Counted from the stretch's first letter, positions 27,546-36,271 are shown. The stretch: DNA of 64,000 nt from JAFKFI01 sp963795435 (GCA_963795435.1 CAWCHV010000009.1:868001-932000), one strand, 5' to 3'. Made by a program: numbers and translations. The notes: generated by a model from the letters alone, not told the origin.

Positions 27546-28649
27546 CTATCCGTAGCGGTGCGCGGCAACGGCGCGGGTGAAGGCGGCGGTCTCTTCCGTC
27601 AGCCGCTCCCGCGCCATCAGCAGGCTGCCGCCGATCAGCAACATCGTCTCCGGCCCGTAGAAATCAAGTTGTTCGCCGATCCGCCCCAAGGTCATCCCAC
27701 CCGCCGGGACCGGCAGGGCCGACGCCGCCCGAGCGTTCCCGGCGAGCGCCCGGCAGGTCGCCCGCGAATAGCCGAACCGGCCGCCATAGGTCGGAAAGAT
27801 CACCGCATCGGCGCCGATCAGCGGAAATAACTTGCCGATCAGCAACTCGGGCGCGATGCGGGCGGTGCCGCCCATAGTCGGGTGGGCGAGGAAGGCGAAA
27901 TCGGGATTGTCCCGGATCAGCGCCCGGGCGCTGGCGAACCCGGCGAGGACCGGTGCGATCATCACCGTGTCCACGCCCTCATTCCGGGACAACGCGATCT
28001 GCCCGCGCATCCGTTCGAAATCGCCCGACAGGCTCGGGACATAGCGGGTCGGGTGGCCGGTCGCGGCGGCGGCGCGGCGGGCGGCGGCGGCGCGGCGGGC
28101 GGCGGCGGCGCAGGCGGCGACGCGCTCGGCGAACGGGGAATAGGCCTGGTCGGCCAGCCCGTGATCGTCCTTGACGAAATCGAGCCCGCCGCGGGCGAAC
28201 CGCTCGACCAGCCCAGCCAGCCGGTCGGGGGGAAGCCCCTGCGGCTTGATCGCCGAGCAGGTGAGCGCCCGCTCGGCCGCGCCCGCCCGCAACCGCAGCC
28301 CGGCAATGCCGTGGCGCGGGCCGCCGAACCCGGCCGCGAGATCCGCCGGCAGTTCCACGTCGGTCAGCGTCACATCCTGGTGCAACGACGTGTTGCCGAA
28401 CAGCATGTTGAGAAGCTGCCCGGCATCGGTCCCGACGGTCGCCGCCGCCAGCCCGATCCGCACCGCGAATTGCCCGCCGCCCTGATCCTCGATCGCCTCC
28501 ACTCGGCCGACGATCTCGTCGAGGATTCGAGCATCGTCGATCGCGTCGAGCGGCATCTCGACGCTCTGCTCGACCGCGATCGCCCGCGCCCGCGCCTCGA
28601 TCGCGCCGGCGTCGCTCTGCACTCGATAGGTCGCGAGCAGGCGACTCAC
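27546..28649 (-). CDS. RuBisCO-like protein (form IV)
   Basis: 367 residues from a GTG at 28649 overlapping the binding-protein stop (GTGA). The RuBisCO large-subunit fold is clear: GPRHGIAGLR, then GLDFVKDDHGLADQ, where Lys of the carbamylation site and one Asp are kept but the usual final Glu of KDDE is His, then HPTMGGTARI and IFPTYGGRFGYSR. Such changes mark a form IV protein that does not fix CO2 and acts as an enolase, isomerase or decarboxylase on phosphorylated sugars. An Ala/Arg tandem insert is at codons 28063-28116. The substrate is unknown; see findings for a methylthioadenosine-salvage hypothesis. Confidence 0.88.
   Translation of the reverse strand: MSRLLATYRVQSDAGAIEARARAIAVEQSVEMPLDAIDDARILDEIVGRVEAIEDQGGGQFAVRIGLAAATVGTDAGQLLNMLFGNTSLHQDVTLTDVELPADLAAGFGGPRHGIAGLRLRAGAAERALTCSAIKPQGLPPDRLAGLVERFARGGLDFVKDDHGLADQAYSPFAERVAACAAAARRAAAARRAAAATGHPTRYVPSLSGDFERMRGQIALSRNEGVDTVMIAPVLAGFASARALIRDNPDFAFLAHPTMGGTARIAPELLIGKLFPLIGADAVIFPTYGGRFGYSRATCRALAGNARAASALPVPAGGMTLGRIGEQLDFYGPETMLLIGGSLLMARERLTEETAAFTRAVAAHRYG
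28063..28116. repeat. 18-base in-frame tandem repeat inside the RuBisCO-like gene
   Basis: The 18-base unit GCGGCGGCGGCGCGGCGG is present twice exactly (28063-28080, 28081-28098) and a third time with small changes (28099-28116). On the coding strand it makes repeated Ala-Ala-Ala-Ala-Arg-Arg blocks. The unit length keeps the frame. Confidence 0.85.
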
Positions 28650-29884
28650 GCGGGGACCAGCGGACAATGTCCCTCGCTCATCGGACGGAACGCCTGGTCC
28701 GGCGGAATGGCGCGGACCAGCTTGTAGTAGTCCCACGCATAGCGGCTCTCGCCGGGGGACTTCACCTGGAACAGGTACATCGGGTTGAGCTTGCGGCCGT
28801 CGGCGCGGATGCTGCCGCGGCCGTAGACGGAATCCTCCACCGGCATCGCCTTCATCCGCTCGATCACGGCGCGCCCCGAGCCCTTCGCGCGATCGGCGCC
28901 GAGCGCGGCCACCGCCTTGAGGTAATGCGTCACGGCGGAGTAGTCGCCGGCCTGGATCATGTTCGGCATCTTGCCGCCCATCAGCGGGGAGTAGCGCTTG
29001 GCGAAGGCGCGGCTGCCGTCGTTCATGTCCCAGTACCACGCCTCGGTGAGCAGCAGGCCCTGCGCGGTGGCGAGGCCGAGCCCGTGCACGTCGGGGATGG
29101 TGAGCAGCAGCGCGGCGAGCTTGGTGCCCGAGCGGGCGATGCCGAACTCCGCCGCCTGCTTGACGCAGTTCACCGTGTTGTCGCCGCTATTGGCCAGCCC
29201 GATCACCTTGGCGCCGCTGGCCTGCGCCTGGACCAGAAAGGTGGAAAAATCCGTGGTCTCGGGGAACGGGTGCATGACGGTGCCGAGCACCGTGCCGCCG
29301 GCGGCGATGACGGCGCGCGACGTGTCACTCGCCAGCAGTTTGCCGAAGGTATAGTCGGCGGCGATGAAGAACCAAGTGGTCCCGCCCTCGGCCACAAGCG
29401 CCGTGCCGGTGCAGTTGCCGAGCGACCAGGTGTCGTAGGTCCATTGCACGTGGTTGGGGCCGCACGCCTTGCCGGTGAGGTCGGAACTCGCGGGTGCCGT
29501 GAACACCGCCGCCTTGTCCTTCTCGCGCACCAGGCTGGCGATGGCCAGCGCGGCGGCCGAGTTGTTGACGTTGGTGATGACGTCGACGCCTTGCCGGTCG
29601 AACCACTCCCGCGCGATGCCCTGGGCGATGTCGGCCTTGCTCTGGTAGTCCGCCGCGATCACGTCCACCGTCCATCCCGGATGCGCCCCCGTGAAATCCT
29701 CGGCCGCCATCTTCGTCGCGTTCACCGATCCCTCGCCGGTGCCGTTGGCGTTGGGGCCGTTGAGGTCGGTCAGGATGCCGATGCGGATCGTGGTCGTTTC
29801 GGCACGGGCCCGCGACCCCGCCACGATGACTAGCCCGCCAGCAGTGGCGCCGAGCAAGGCGCGCCTTCGGATCAGTCCTGGCAT
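28646..29884 (-). CDS. ABC transporter substrate-binding protein, branched-chain amino acid (LivK) type
   Basis: 412 residues. The N-terminus has a twin-arginine-like leader (LIRRRALLGATAGGLVIVAGSRARA), then the periplasmic binding fold: IRIGILTDLNGPNANGTGEG, FDRQGVDVITNVNNSAAALAIASL, a FFIAADYTFGK hinge and a C-terminal YYKLVRAIPP. The ligand is unknown; this class binds amino acids, amides, short acids or aromatics. I chose the start at 29884, behind GGGGGG, over an open extension to 29935. No permease or ATPase gene adjoins it, and it is coupled by GTGA to the RuBisCO-like gene. Confidence 0.88.
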   Translation of the reverse strand: MPGLIRRRALLGATAGGLVIVAGSRARAETTTIRIGILTDLNGPNANGTGEGSVNATKMAAEDFTGAHPGWTVDVIAADYQSKADIAQGIAREWFDRQGVDVITNVNNSAAALAIASLVREKDKAAVFTAPASSDLTGKACGPNHVQWTYDTWSLGNCTGTALVAEGGTTWFFIAADYTFGKLLASDTSRAVIAAGGTVLGTVMHPFPETTDFSTFLVQAQASGAKVIGLANSGDNTVNCVKQAAEFGIARSGTKLAALLLTIPDVHGLGLATAQGLLLTEAWYWDMNDGSRAFAKRYSPLMGGKMPNMIQAGDYSAVTHYLKAVAALGADRAKGSGRAVIERMKAMPVEDSVYGRGSIRADGRKLNPMYLFQVKSPGESRYAWDYYKLVRAIPPDQAFRPMSEGHCPLVPA

Positions 29885-29997
29885 TGCGAACCCCCCGCTT
29901 CCGCTGACCTCATGGTATGGGAGGTGGATGGCCACGTGAACCAGGGGCTAATCGTTGCGTATTAGGAACAGTAGGGCCGTGCGAGAGGGTTGCGCCG

Positions 29998-30705
29998 TTA
30001 GTCCGGCCAAGGCGGCTTTGGCCAGGCGGGCAGCGGCGGCGATGGTTCGGCCGTGAGGGCGGGGTCGGACCACAGCGACACTGGATACCAGGCGGAGCGC
30101 CCCGCTTCTCCCTCTCCCCTGGTTAGGGGCTCGGGCTGCGAAGAGCAGACCAAGGGTTGGGGTGAGGGGTTGCCACCCGGAGACTCCTGCCGCGCCACGC
30201 GGAGCGGCTTCGGCCGGCGCGGCCTCGGCGGCTCCCGCAGCGCCTCGGGCAGCGGATCGGGGGTGAGCTTGCGCCACAGCGGCCTGAGCAATCTCCCGGC
30301 CTGCGGCGACGCCGCCAGCAGCGCCCGCATCTCGGGATCGTCCAGCAACGCGCGCAAGTGGTCGGCGAAAAACCCGATGCCGTACTCGACAAACACCGGC
30401 CCCGGCGGAATGGCGGGCGGCCGGCGCTCTGCTCGCGCCCGCTCGGCGGCCGGGCGAGGCGCTGCGCCTCGGCGCGGTGCCGGCAGCTTGCCGGCGGCGA
30501 AGCGGGCGTGCAGCGCGTCGAGCCGCCGCCGGGTGTGCACGAGGTAGTTCAGCAGCACCCCGATGAGCGGCCCGAGCGGCCCCAGCGGGACCACCGCCTG
30601 GCGGTAGCGGGCGCCGTCCACCAAGCCCCGCTTCATCGCCTCGATGAAGAGGTAGAACCGGGGCATCAGGCCGGTTGGGGGTGAGGGTGCGGCGGCGGCG
30701 GACAT
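29998..30705 (-). CDS. Hypothetical protein carrying a palindromic repeat insert
   Basis: 235 residues from 30705, or 222 from the ATG at 30666 (MPRFYLFIEAMKRGL), which looks like the conserved start. A hydrophobic stretch VPLGPLGPLIGVLLNYLVHTRRR is followed by a Pro/Arg-rich linker and then HLRALLDDPEMRALLAASPQAGRLLRPLWRKL. No function recognised. The C-terminal 50 residues (after KPLRVARQ) are encoded by palindromic repeat copy 4 and following sequence, so the original protein probably ended near 30195. Confidence 0.6.
   Translation of the reverse strand: MSAAAAPSPPTGLMPRFYLFIEAMKRGLVDGARYRQAVVPLGPLGPLIGVLLNYLVHTRRRLDALHARFAAGKLPAPRRGAAPRPAAERARAERRPPAIPPGPVFVEYGIGFFADHLRALLDDPEMRALLAASPQAGRLLRPLWRKLTPDPLPEALREPPRPRRPKPLRVARQESPGGNPSPQPLVCSSQPEPLTRGEGEAGRSAWYPVSLWSDPALTAEPSPPLPAWPKPPWPD
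30105..30180. repeat. GC-rich palindromic repeat, copy 4 (inside a hypothetical gene)
   Basis: CTCCCTCTCCCCTGGTTAGGGGCTCGGG then GGGTTGGGGTGAGGGGTTGCC. The two arms are separated by extra sequence (about 30133-30155). It is translated in the 3' part of the hypothetical gene at 29998-30705. Confidence 0.7.
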
Positions 30706-30808
30706 GGGAGAGGTATAGAGTTAGTTAGACCATTTGTCAATACGCATGATGGCGGGTAGCACGGCAATCGGCCAACAATCCGAGTTGACAGCAAGCTGGG
30801 AGCCTGAC

Positions 30809-31882
30809 CTAAGCCCGCCGCATCGCCGGGAGCACTTCCGTCTCCAGCAAGCGCCGCGAGGTCGTGGCGTCCTGCTCCGAGACGCCGCGTATCGCGCCGG
30901 TTAGCGCCACCTTGTCGAGCCCGAGCGCCGCGAGCCCCCGCAACCGGGCGACGCACCGATCAGGCGGGCCGGCGATGGCGAAGCGGTCGATGAACTCGGG
31001 TGTCAGCACCCCGGCCTGGCGCGAATCGCCTCGCGTGTGGGCGCGCATGTCGTAGCTGTTGCGCAGATCGATGAGCACCGCGCGGTCCCGCTCGCTCACC
31101 GGGCCGTTGGCGCGGCCGTGCATCACCGAGAACCGCGCGAAAGTGGTCAGGCCGCCTTTCACCAGGTTGCGGGCCGCATCGAGATCGGGATGGCAGCCGC
31201 AGTTGAGATAGGCGCCGAAGGCGATCCCCTCCGGGTCGAGCCCCGCGCGGCTGCGGGCTTCGCGGGCGAGGCCGATGCCCCAGGCGATCCGCTCCTCGTC
31301 GGCGCCGAGGGCGAACATCACGCGATCGGCGTGCAGCGCGGCGATGGCGGTCACCTTGGGGCCGCTCGCCGCCACCTCGACCGGCACCTTGGCGCCGCGC
31401 TCGGCGATCCAGCCGATACGGCTCGCCTCCGGAGCGTCGGCCAGTTCGAGCTCCGACATCGGCGGCGCTGTCTCGACGGGAATGTCGATCTCCTCGAACG
31501 GCACCGCTTCGCCGCGCAGATAGGTCTGCAACTGCCGCAAATACCGCTCGAACGAGGCCAGCCGCGCCGGCGCCCGGCCGAGATGGGCGAGTGCCGAATC
31601 GCCCCGGCCGATGCCGAGCACGGCCCGGCCGCCCGAGAGGAGCTGGATGCTGGCGATCGACCCGGCGGTGACGGCGGCGTGGCGCGTGACGCTGTTCGTC
31701 ACCCCGGTCCCCAAGCCGATCCGGGCGGTCGCGGTTGCCGCCATCGCGAGCGCCACGTAAGGGTCGCCCGAGAGGTTCTGTGAATCGACCACGAGGAAGC
31801 CGTCCCAGCCGGCCGCCTCCATCTCGGCCGCGGCGCGCGCGGCTCGGCGCGGTCCGGCGACACCAGTTGTCCAGATCTGCAC
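30809..31882 (-). CDS. LLM-class flavin-dependent oxidoreductase
   Basis: 357 residues, luciferase-like TIM barrel of the F420/FMN monooxygenase type: EAAGWDGFLVVDSQNLSGDPYVALAMAA at the N-terminus, GLGTGVTNSVTRHAAVTA, and GRAVLGIGRGDSALAHLG, the usual cofactor-binding region. These enzymes use reduced flavin or F420 to oxidise small organics; the substrate is not evident. Start is a GTG at 31882 with CGGGAGGACGC just upstream. It is divergent from lutB with 71 bases between. Confidence 0.87.
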   Translation of the reverse strand: MQIWTTGVAGPRRAARAAAEMEAAGWDGFLVVDSQNLSGDPYVALAMAATATARIGLGTGVTNSVTRHAAVTAGSIASIQLLSGGRAVLGIGRGDSALAHLGRAPARLASFERYLRQLQTYLRGEAVPFEEIDIPVETAPPMSELELADAPEASRIGWIAERGAKVPVEVAASGPKVTAIAALHADRVMFALGADEERIAWGIGLAREARSRAGLDPEGIAFGAYLNCGCHPDLDAARNLVKGGLTTFARFSVMHGRANGPVSERDRAVLIDLRNSYDMRAHTRGDSRQAGVLTPEFIDRFAIAGPPDRCVARLRGLAALGLDKVALTGAIRGVSEQDATTSRRLLETEVLPAMRRA

Positions 31883-31953
31883 GCTGCGTCCTCCCGACCG
31901 TCTGGCCGATCAGTGTAGCGGGCGGCTAGATTGCCGGGAAAGGAGCCCCCCGA

Positions 31954-33381
31954 ATGCTCGCCACCAGTTCGGCCTTCAAGGAGAACGCCCGCCGCGCCAT
32001 CGCGGATACCGGGTTGCAGAAGGCGCTCGCCCGCAGCGGGCCTAGCTTCGTCGCGCGCCGCACCGCCGCCGTCGCCGCCCTGCCGGAGTTCGAGCAGCTC
32101 CGCGAGATCGGCCGGGAGATCAAGAACCACACCTTGGCCAATCTCGACTTCTACCTCGAAGCCTACGAGGCGCGGGTGCTTGCGTCCGGCGGCCAAGTGC
32201 ATTGGTGCGCGACAGCGGAAGATGCGCGCTCGGCGGTGCTGCGGATCTGCCAGGACGCGGGGGCGCGCACCGTGACCAAGGGCAAGTCGATGATCAGCGA
32301 GGAGCTCGGCATCAACGAGCACCTGGAGCGCAACGGCATCGAGCCGGTCGAGACCGATCTCGGCGAGTACATCATCCAGCTCCGCCACGAGGCGCCGAGC
32401 CACATCATCGCCCCCGCGTTCCACCTCAACCGCGAGGACTGGGAGGCGAGCTTCCGCAAGTCCCACACGGAACTGCCGGCCGACCGGGTGTTCCACGAGC
32501 GCCGCGACATCCTCACCGAGGCGCGCAGCCGTCTGCGCGCGCGTTTCCTCGCCGCCGACGTGGGCATCACCGGCGCCAACTTCCTCATCGCCGAGACCGG
32601 CAGCTCGGTGATCGTCACCAACGAGGGCAACGGCGACCTCACGCAGACCCTGCCGCGCGTGCATGTCGCGCTGGCCAGCCTGGAAAAGATCGTGCCGACC
32701 CTGGAGGACGCGACCAGCCTGCTCCGCCTGCTCGCCCGCTCCGCCACCGGGCAGGATCTATCCGTCTACACCACCTTCAGCACCGGCGGCCGTCGGCCGG
32801 GCGACCTCGACGGGCCCGAGGAATACCACGTCGTGCTGGTCGATAACGGCCGCTCGGCGATGATCGGCACCGAGTTCCAGGACATGCTGCGCTGCATCCG
32901 CTGCGCCGCCTGCATGAACCATTGCCCGGTCTACGGGGCGGTGGGCGGGCACGCCTATGGCTGGGTGTATCCGGGGCCGATGGGGGCCGTGCTCACACCG
33001 TCGCTGATCGGCGTGGACAAGGCGGCCAACCTGCCCAACGCCTCGACCTTCTGCGGCAAGTGCGAGAGCGTTTGCCCGGTCAAGATCCCGCTTCCCAAGA
33101 TGATGCGCCACTGGCGCGAGCGCGAGTTCGAGCGGCATCTGACGCCCGCCACGATGCGGCGCAATCTCGGCCTGTGGGCGTGGTTCGCCCGCCGGCCCGC
33201 CGTCTACCGGCTGGCGACGCGCGCGGCTGCGGCGATGCTCGGCCGCATGGGAGGCCGGCGAGGCCGCTTCGTCTCTCTGCCGATGGCCGGCGGCTGGACC
33301 GGCGGGCGCGACTTGCCGGCGCCCGAGGGCGAGACCTTTTTTTCCCGCTACGCCCGCGCCCAGCGCGAGCGGCGGCTCTAG
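31954..33381 (+). CDS. lutB: Lactate-utilisation iron-sulfur protein LutB/LldF type
   Basis: 475 residues. An N-terminal LUD domain (KGKSMISEELGINEHLERNGIEPVETDLGEYIIQL) leads to ITGANFLIAETGSSVIVTNEGN, then a ferredoxin-like part with CIRCAACMNHCPVYGAVGG and CGKCESVCPVKIPLP, two [4Fe-4S] sites. LutABC oxidises L-lactate to pyruvate. AAAGGAG precedes the ATG. lutC follows with a one-base overlap. The third partner, LutA (CCG domains), is not encoded next to it. Confidence 0.93.
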   Translation: MLATSSAFKENARRAIADTGLQKALARSGPSFVARRTAAVAALPEFEQLREIGREIKNHTLANLDFYLEAYEARVLASGGQVHWCATAEDARSAVLRICQDAGARTVTKGKSMISEELGINEHLERNGIEPVETDLGEYIIQLRHEAPSHIIAPAFHLNREDWEASFRKSHTELPADRVFHERRDILTEARSRLRARFLAADVGITGANFLIAETGSSVIVTNEGNGDLTQTLPRVHVALASLEKIVPTLEDATSLLRLLARSATGQDLSVYTTFSTGGRRPGDLDGPEEYHVVLVDNGRSAMIGTEFQDMLRCIRCAACMNHCPVYGAVGGHAYGWVYPGPMGAVLTPSLIGVDKAANLPNASTFCGKCESVCPVKIPLPKMMRHWREREFERHLTPATMRRNLGLWAWFARRPAVYRLATRAAAAMLGRMGGRRGRFVSLPMAGGWTGGRDLPAPEGETFFSRYARAQRERRL

Positions 33382-34067
33382 TGTCAAAGGAGCAAATCCT
33401 CGGCGCGATCCGGCGCGGCCTGCGCCGCGGTCCCTTGCCGGCCGATCAGGCGGCGCTCCTTGCCGGGCGGCTGGCGAGCCATCCCCGCCAGCTCATCCCG
33501 GCGCGCAGCCGCATCCCCCGCCCGGCCCAGATCGACCTGTTCGTCGCCAACGTCGAGAAGGAATTCGGGACGGTCGCCCGCCTGCCCGATTTCGCCGCCG
33601 TTCCCGAGGCGGTCGCCGACTATCTCGCCCAGCAGAACCTGCCGCCCGCCTTCGCGATGGCGCCGCATCCCGAGCTGCGCGCGATTCCCTGGTCGGAGCG
33701 CCCGCTACTGCAAATCCACGAGGGCCGGGCGGAAGCGAGCGACACCGTGGCGCTGCAGCACGGTTTCGCCGGGATCGCCGAAACCGGCACGCTGATGCTG
33801 CCCTCGGCGCCCGAGCGTCCGTCCACCCTGAACCTGCTCGCCGAGACCGCGCTGGTGCTGCTGCGCGCCAGCCGCGTGGTGGGGCCGTACGAGGAGGCGT
33901 GGGACATGCTGCGCGCCGAGCGGGGCGAGGGGGACATGCCGCGCAACGTGATGCTCGTCACCGGCGTCTCGCGCTCGGCGGACATCGAGCAGACCCTGGA
34001 GCTCGGCGCCCACGGCCCGCGCCGGCTGCACGTGCTGCTGGTCGAGGACGATCCCGACGCGCGATAA
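33381..34067 (+). CDS. lutC: Lactate-utilisation protein LutC (LUD domain)
   Basis: 228 residues from a GTG that shares one base with the lutB stop. LUD-domain features: AETGTLMLPSAPERPSTLNLLAETALVLLRASRVV and a C-terminal RNVMLVTGVSRSADIEQTLELGAHGPRRLHVLLVED. LutC is a component of the L-lactate oxidation complex. The frame remains open far upstream inside lutB, but that is shadow sequence. The next gene (Smr) starts 10 bases after the stop and may share the transcript. Confidence 0.92.
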   Translation: MSKEQILGAIRRGLRRGPLPADQAALLAGRLASHPRQLIPARSRIPRPAQIDLFVANVEKEFGTVARLPDFAAVPEAVADYLAQQNLPPAFAMAPHPELRAIPWSERPLLQIHEGRAEASDTVALQHGFAGIAETGTLMLPSAPERPSTLNLLAETALVLLRASRVVGPYEEAWDMLRAERGEGDMPRNVMLVTGVSRSADIEQTLELGAHGPRRLHVLLVEDDPDAR

Positions 34068-34076
34068 GCCGCTCCC

Positions 34077-34598
34077 ATGACGCCTGCGCGATTGACCGAG
34101 ACCGACCGGGCGGAGTGGGCGCACTACGCCCGCCGCGTCGTCCCGCTGCCCGGCCGCGCGCGGCCCGAGATGCCGGCCGAGGCGCCGCCCAGCGCGGCAT
34201 CCCGGTCCCGGCAGTCCGTCTCGAACGTGACCGTTCCGCCCCGCCGCCTCCCGGAAGCGGTGGCGATCGGCGCGAAGCCGCCGGGAGTCGACAAGGCCAC
34301 CTGGCAGCGTTTCCGCACCGGCAAGCTGCCGGCCGCAAGGACGCTCGATCTGCACGGACGCACGGCGCAGCGCGCCTATCACGCGCTGGAGGCGTTCCTG
34401 CGCGGCGCGCACGGCGACCGGCTGCGCTGCGTCGAGATCATCACCGGGCGCGGCGCCGGCGAGGAGGGCGGCGTGCTGCGGCGGGAATTGCCGCTGTGGC
34501 TCAACCTCGCCCAGCTTCGCCCGCTGATCCTCGCCGCCGCGCATCCGCATCCGGCCAATCCCGGCTCGGTGCGGCTCTTGCTGCGGCGCGTGCGATGA
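34077..34598 (+). CDS. Smr (MutS2-type) domain protein
   Basis: 173 residues. The C-terminal half is an Smr domain: ARTLDLHGRTAQRAYHALEAFL, IITGRGAGEEGGVLRRELPLWL and a final GSVRLLLRR. The LDLHG and GRG motifs are the predicted nuclease residues of small MutS-related proteins. The N-terminal 80 residues are Pro/Arg-rich linker. Its stop overlaps the next ATG (ATGA), so the HTH regulator is co-translated. Substrate (DNA or RNA) is unknown. Confidence 0.9.
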   Translation: MTPARLTETDRAEWAHYARRVVPLPGRARPEMPAEAPPSAASRSRQSVSNVTVPPRRLPEAVAIGAKPPGVDKATWQRFRTGKLPAARTLDLHGRTAQRAYHALEAFLRGAHGDRLRCVEIITGRGAGEEGGVLRRELPLWLNLAQLRPLILAAAHPHPANPGSVRLLLRRVR

Positions 34599-35008
34599 CG
34601 CCGTTCGGCGCCCGGCTGCGCGCGCTGCGGGCCGACCGGGGCGTGACCTTGAAGCAGCTCGCGGCGCAATTGCAGGTGTCGGCGGCGTATCTCTCGGCGC
34701 TGGAGCACGGCAAGCGCGGGGCGCCGAGCAGCGGGCTGGTGCATCAGGTCAACGAGTTCTTCGGCCTGATCTGGGACGACGCGGAGGAATTGGCGCGGCT
34801 CGCCCGCCTCTCGCATCCGCGCGTGACCGTCAACACCGCCGGCCTGTCGCCCGAGCAGACGGCGCTCGCCAACCGCGTCGCGCAAACGATCCATCATTTG
34901 CCGCCCGAGACCGTCGCGGCGATGCACGCGCTACTCGATACCACGGCGTCGCGGAACAAGCCGCGGCTGCGGCGGGCCGCCGGCAAGGGCAGGGCGTTGC
35001 GCGCCTGA
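34595..35008 (+). CDS. XRE-family helix-turn-helix regulator
   Basis: 137 residues. HTH at about 5-60: FGARLRALRADRGVTLKQLAAQLQVSAAYLSALEHGKRG, a textbook XRE helix pair. The rest (EFFGLIWDDAEELARLARLSHPRVTV, AQTIHHLPPETVAAMHALL) is typical of small proteobacterial XRE regulators that follow Smr genes. Targets unknown. Its 3' end overlaps the convergent TPR gene by 78 bases on the other strand. Confidence 0.9.
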   Translation: MTPFGARLRALRADRGVTLKQLAAQLQVSAAYLSALEHGKRGAPSSGLVHQVNEFFGLIWDDAEELARLARLSHPRVTVNTAGLSPEQTALANRVAQTIHHLPPETVAAMHALLDTTASRNKPRLRRAAGKGRALRA

Positions 35009-36271
35009 GCGCCTCCCGGCGGGAATGGAACCGTCCCGCTCATCCGCGGCCACCGTGCAGTGACCGTGGCCCTGAAGCCGCACGTCGATCTCGCTCACGA
35101 ACTGCGAGATGTCGGGGCTCTCCGCCGTGATGCCGTGTCCGGTCGCCAGCAGCGCGCAGGCTTCCTTGAGCCGCAAAACGTCGGTCTCCGCCAGACTGCC
35201 CGCGGGAACCTGCGCGCTCAGCGTCTTGGCGAGGTTGAAGTAGGGGTAGTCGAGACCGAAGGCGGTCCGGTACGGCGGGCGGGGATCGAGCTCGATGGAT
35301 TTCCGGTATTGCGCCGTCGCCTCGTCCAGTCTGTGCTCATCGAACAGCACGTCGCCGAGATTGTTGTGGGCGCGCGCGTTGCGCGGATCGGCGTCCAGAG
35401 CGCGCCTTAGTTCAGCGGTCGCCTCATCCCGCCTTCCCTGCTGGCTCAGCGCCTTCCCAAGATCGTTGTGGATCATGGAGACGTTGGGGTCGAGCGCGAT
35501 GGCACGGCGATATTCGGCGATCGCCTCGTCCAGCCTGCGCTGGTCATGAAGCGCGCTGCCCAGCAGGCTGTGAGCGCCGGCGTCATGCGGATCAAGCTCG
35601 ATGGCGCGGCGGAATTCCGCGGCGGCTTCGTCGAGCTTGTGCTGGCCGTAGAGCGCCTGACCCAGGTTGGTATGGAGCGTGAGGTTGCGGGGATCGAGAG
35701 CGATGGCGTCCCGGTATTCGCCGACTGCTGCGTCCAGTTTGCGCTGGTCATATAGCGTATTGCCCAACCGGTTATGGGTTTCGGCGTTGCGCGGATCGAG
35801 CTCGATGGCGCGGCGGTATTCGGCGGCGGCATCGTCCTGCTTGCGCGCGTCGCGAAGGGTATTGCCCAGGTTGCCGTGATAGGTGGCGTTGCCGGGATCG
35901 AGCTCGATGGCGCGCCGGTATTCGCCGGCCGCCTCGCCCAGTTTGTGCTGGTCATATAGCGCGTTCGCCAAGAGATTGTGGGCTCCGGCGGCGCGCGGAT
36001 CGAGCTCGATGGCACGACGGAATTCGGCTATCGCCTCATTCGCCCTATGTTCGTCGCGGAGCGCCATGCCCAGGGTGACGTGAGCCGGAGCCAGCGGATC
36101 GAGTTCGATCGCGCGGCGGAGTTCATTGACCGCCTCGTCCGTCCTATGCTGGTCATACAATGCAAAACCCAGGTTGCCGTGGGGTGGGGCAAGAAGCGGA
36201 TCGAGTTCGATCGCCCGGCGGAATGCGGTGACGGCCTCGTCTAGCCGATGCTGGCTGTACAGCACATAAAC
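34931..36271 (-). CDS. TPR-repeat protein, C-terminal part after a frame change
   Basis: Continuation of the TPR protein that starts at 37709, in a frame shifted by one base. It holds about ten TPR units of 34 residues (102 bases) with consensus AxxHxNLGxALYDQHxLDEAxxEYRRAIELDPxx, then a non-repeat tail with DYPYFNLAKTLSAQVPAG, LRLKEACALLATGHGI and ISQFVSEIDVRL. The last 25 residues are antisense to the 3' end of the HTH gene. It has no start of its own: the ORF extension up to 36397 is not TPR-like. Confidence 0.75.
   Translation of the reverse strand, partial: VYVLYSQHRLDEAVTAFRRAIELDPLLAPPHGNLGFALYDQHRTDEAVNELRRAIELDPLAPAHVTLGMALRDEHRANEAIAEFRRAIELDPRAAGAHNLLANALYDQHKLGEAAGEYRRAIELDPGNATYHGNLGNTLRDARKQDDAAAEYRRAIELDPRNAETHNRLGNTLYDQRKLDAAVGEYRDAIALDPRNLTLHTNLGQALYGQHKLDEAAAEFRRAIELDPHDAGAHSLLGSALHDQRRLDEAIAEYRRAIALDPNVSMIHNDLGKALSQQGRRDEATAELRRALDADPRNARAHNNLGDVLFDEHRLDEATAQYRKSIELDPRPPYRTAFGLDYPYFNLAKTLSAQVPAGSLAETDVLRLKEACALLATGHGITAESPDISQFVSEIDVRLQGHGHCTVAADERDGSIPAGRRSGAQRPALAGGPPQPRLVPRRRGIE

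Noticed and set aside
25600..27555. 651-codon rightward open frame over actA, the MetE-like gene and the cupin
   Set aside because: Spans three genes with strong motifs in other frames; its own translation is Arg/Gly-rich noise.
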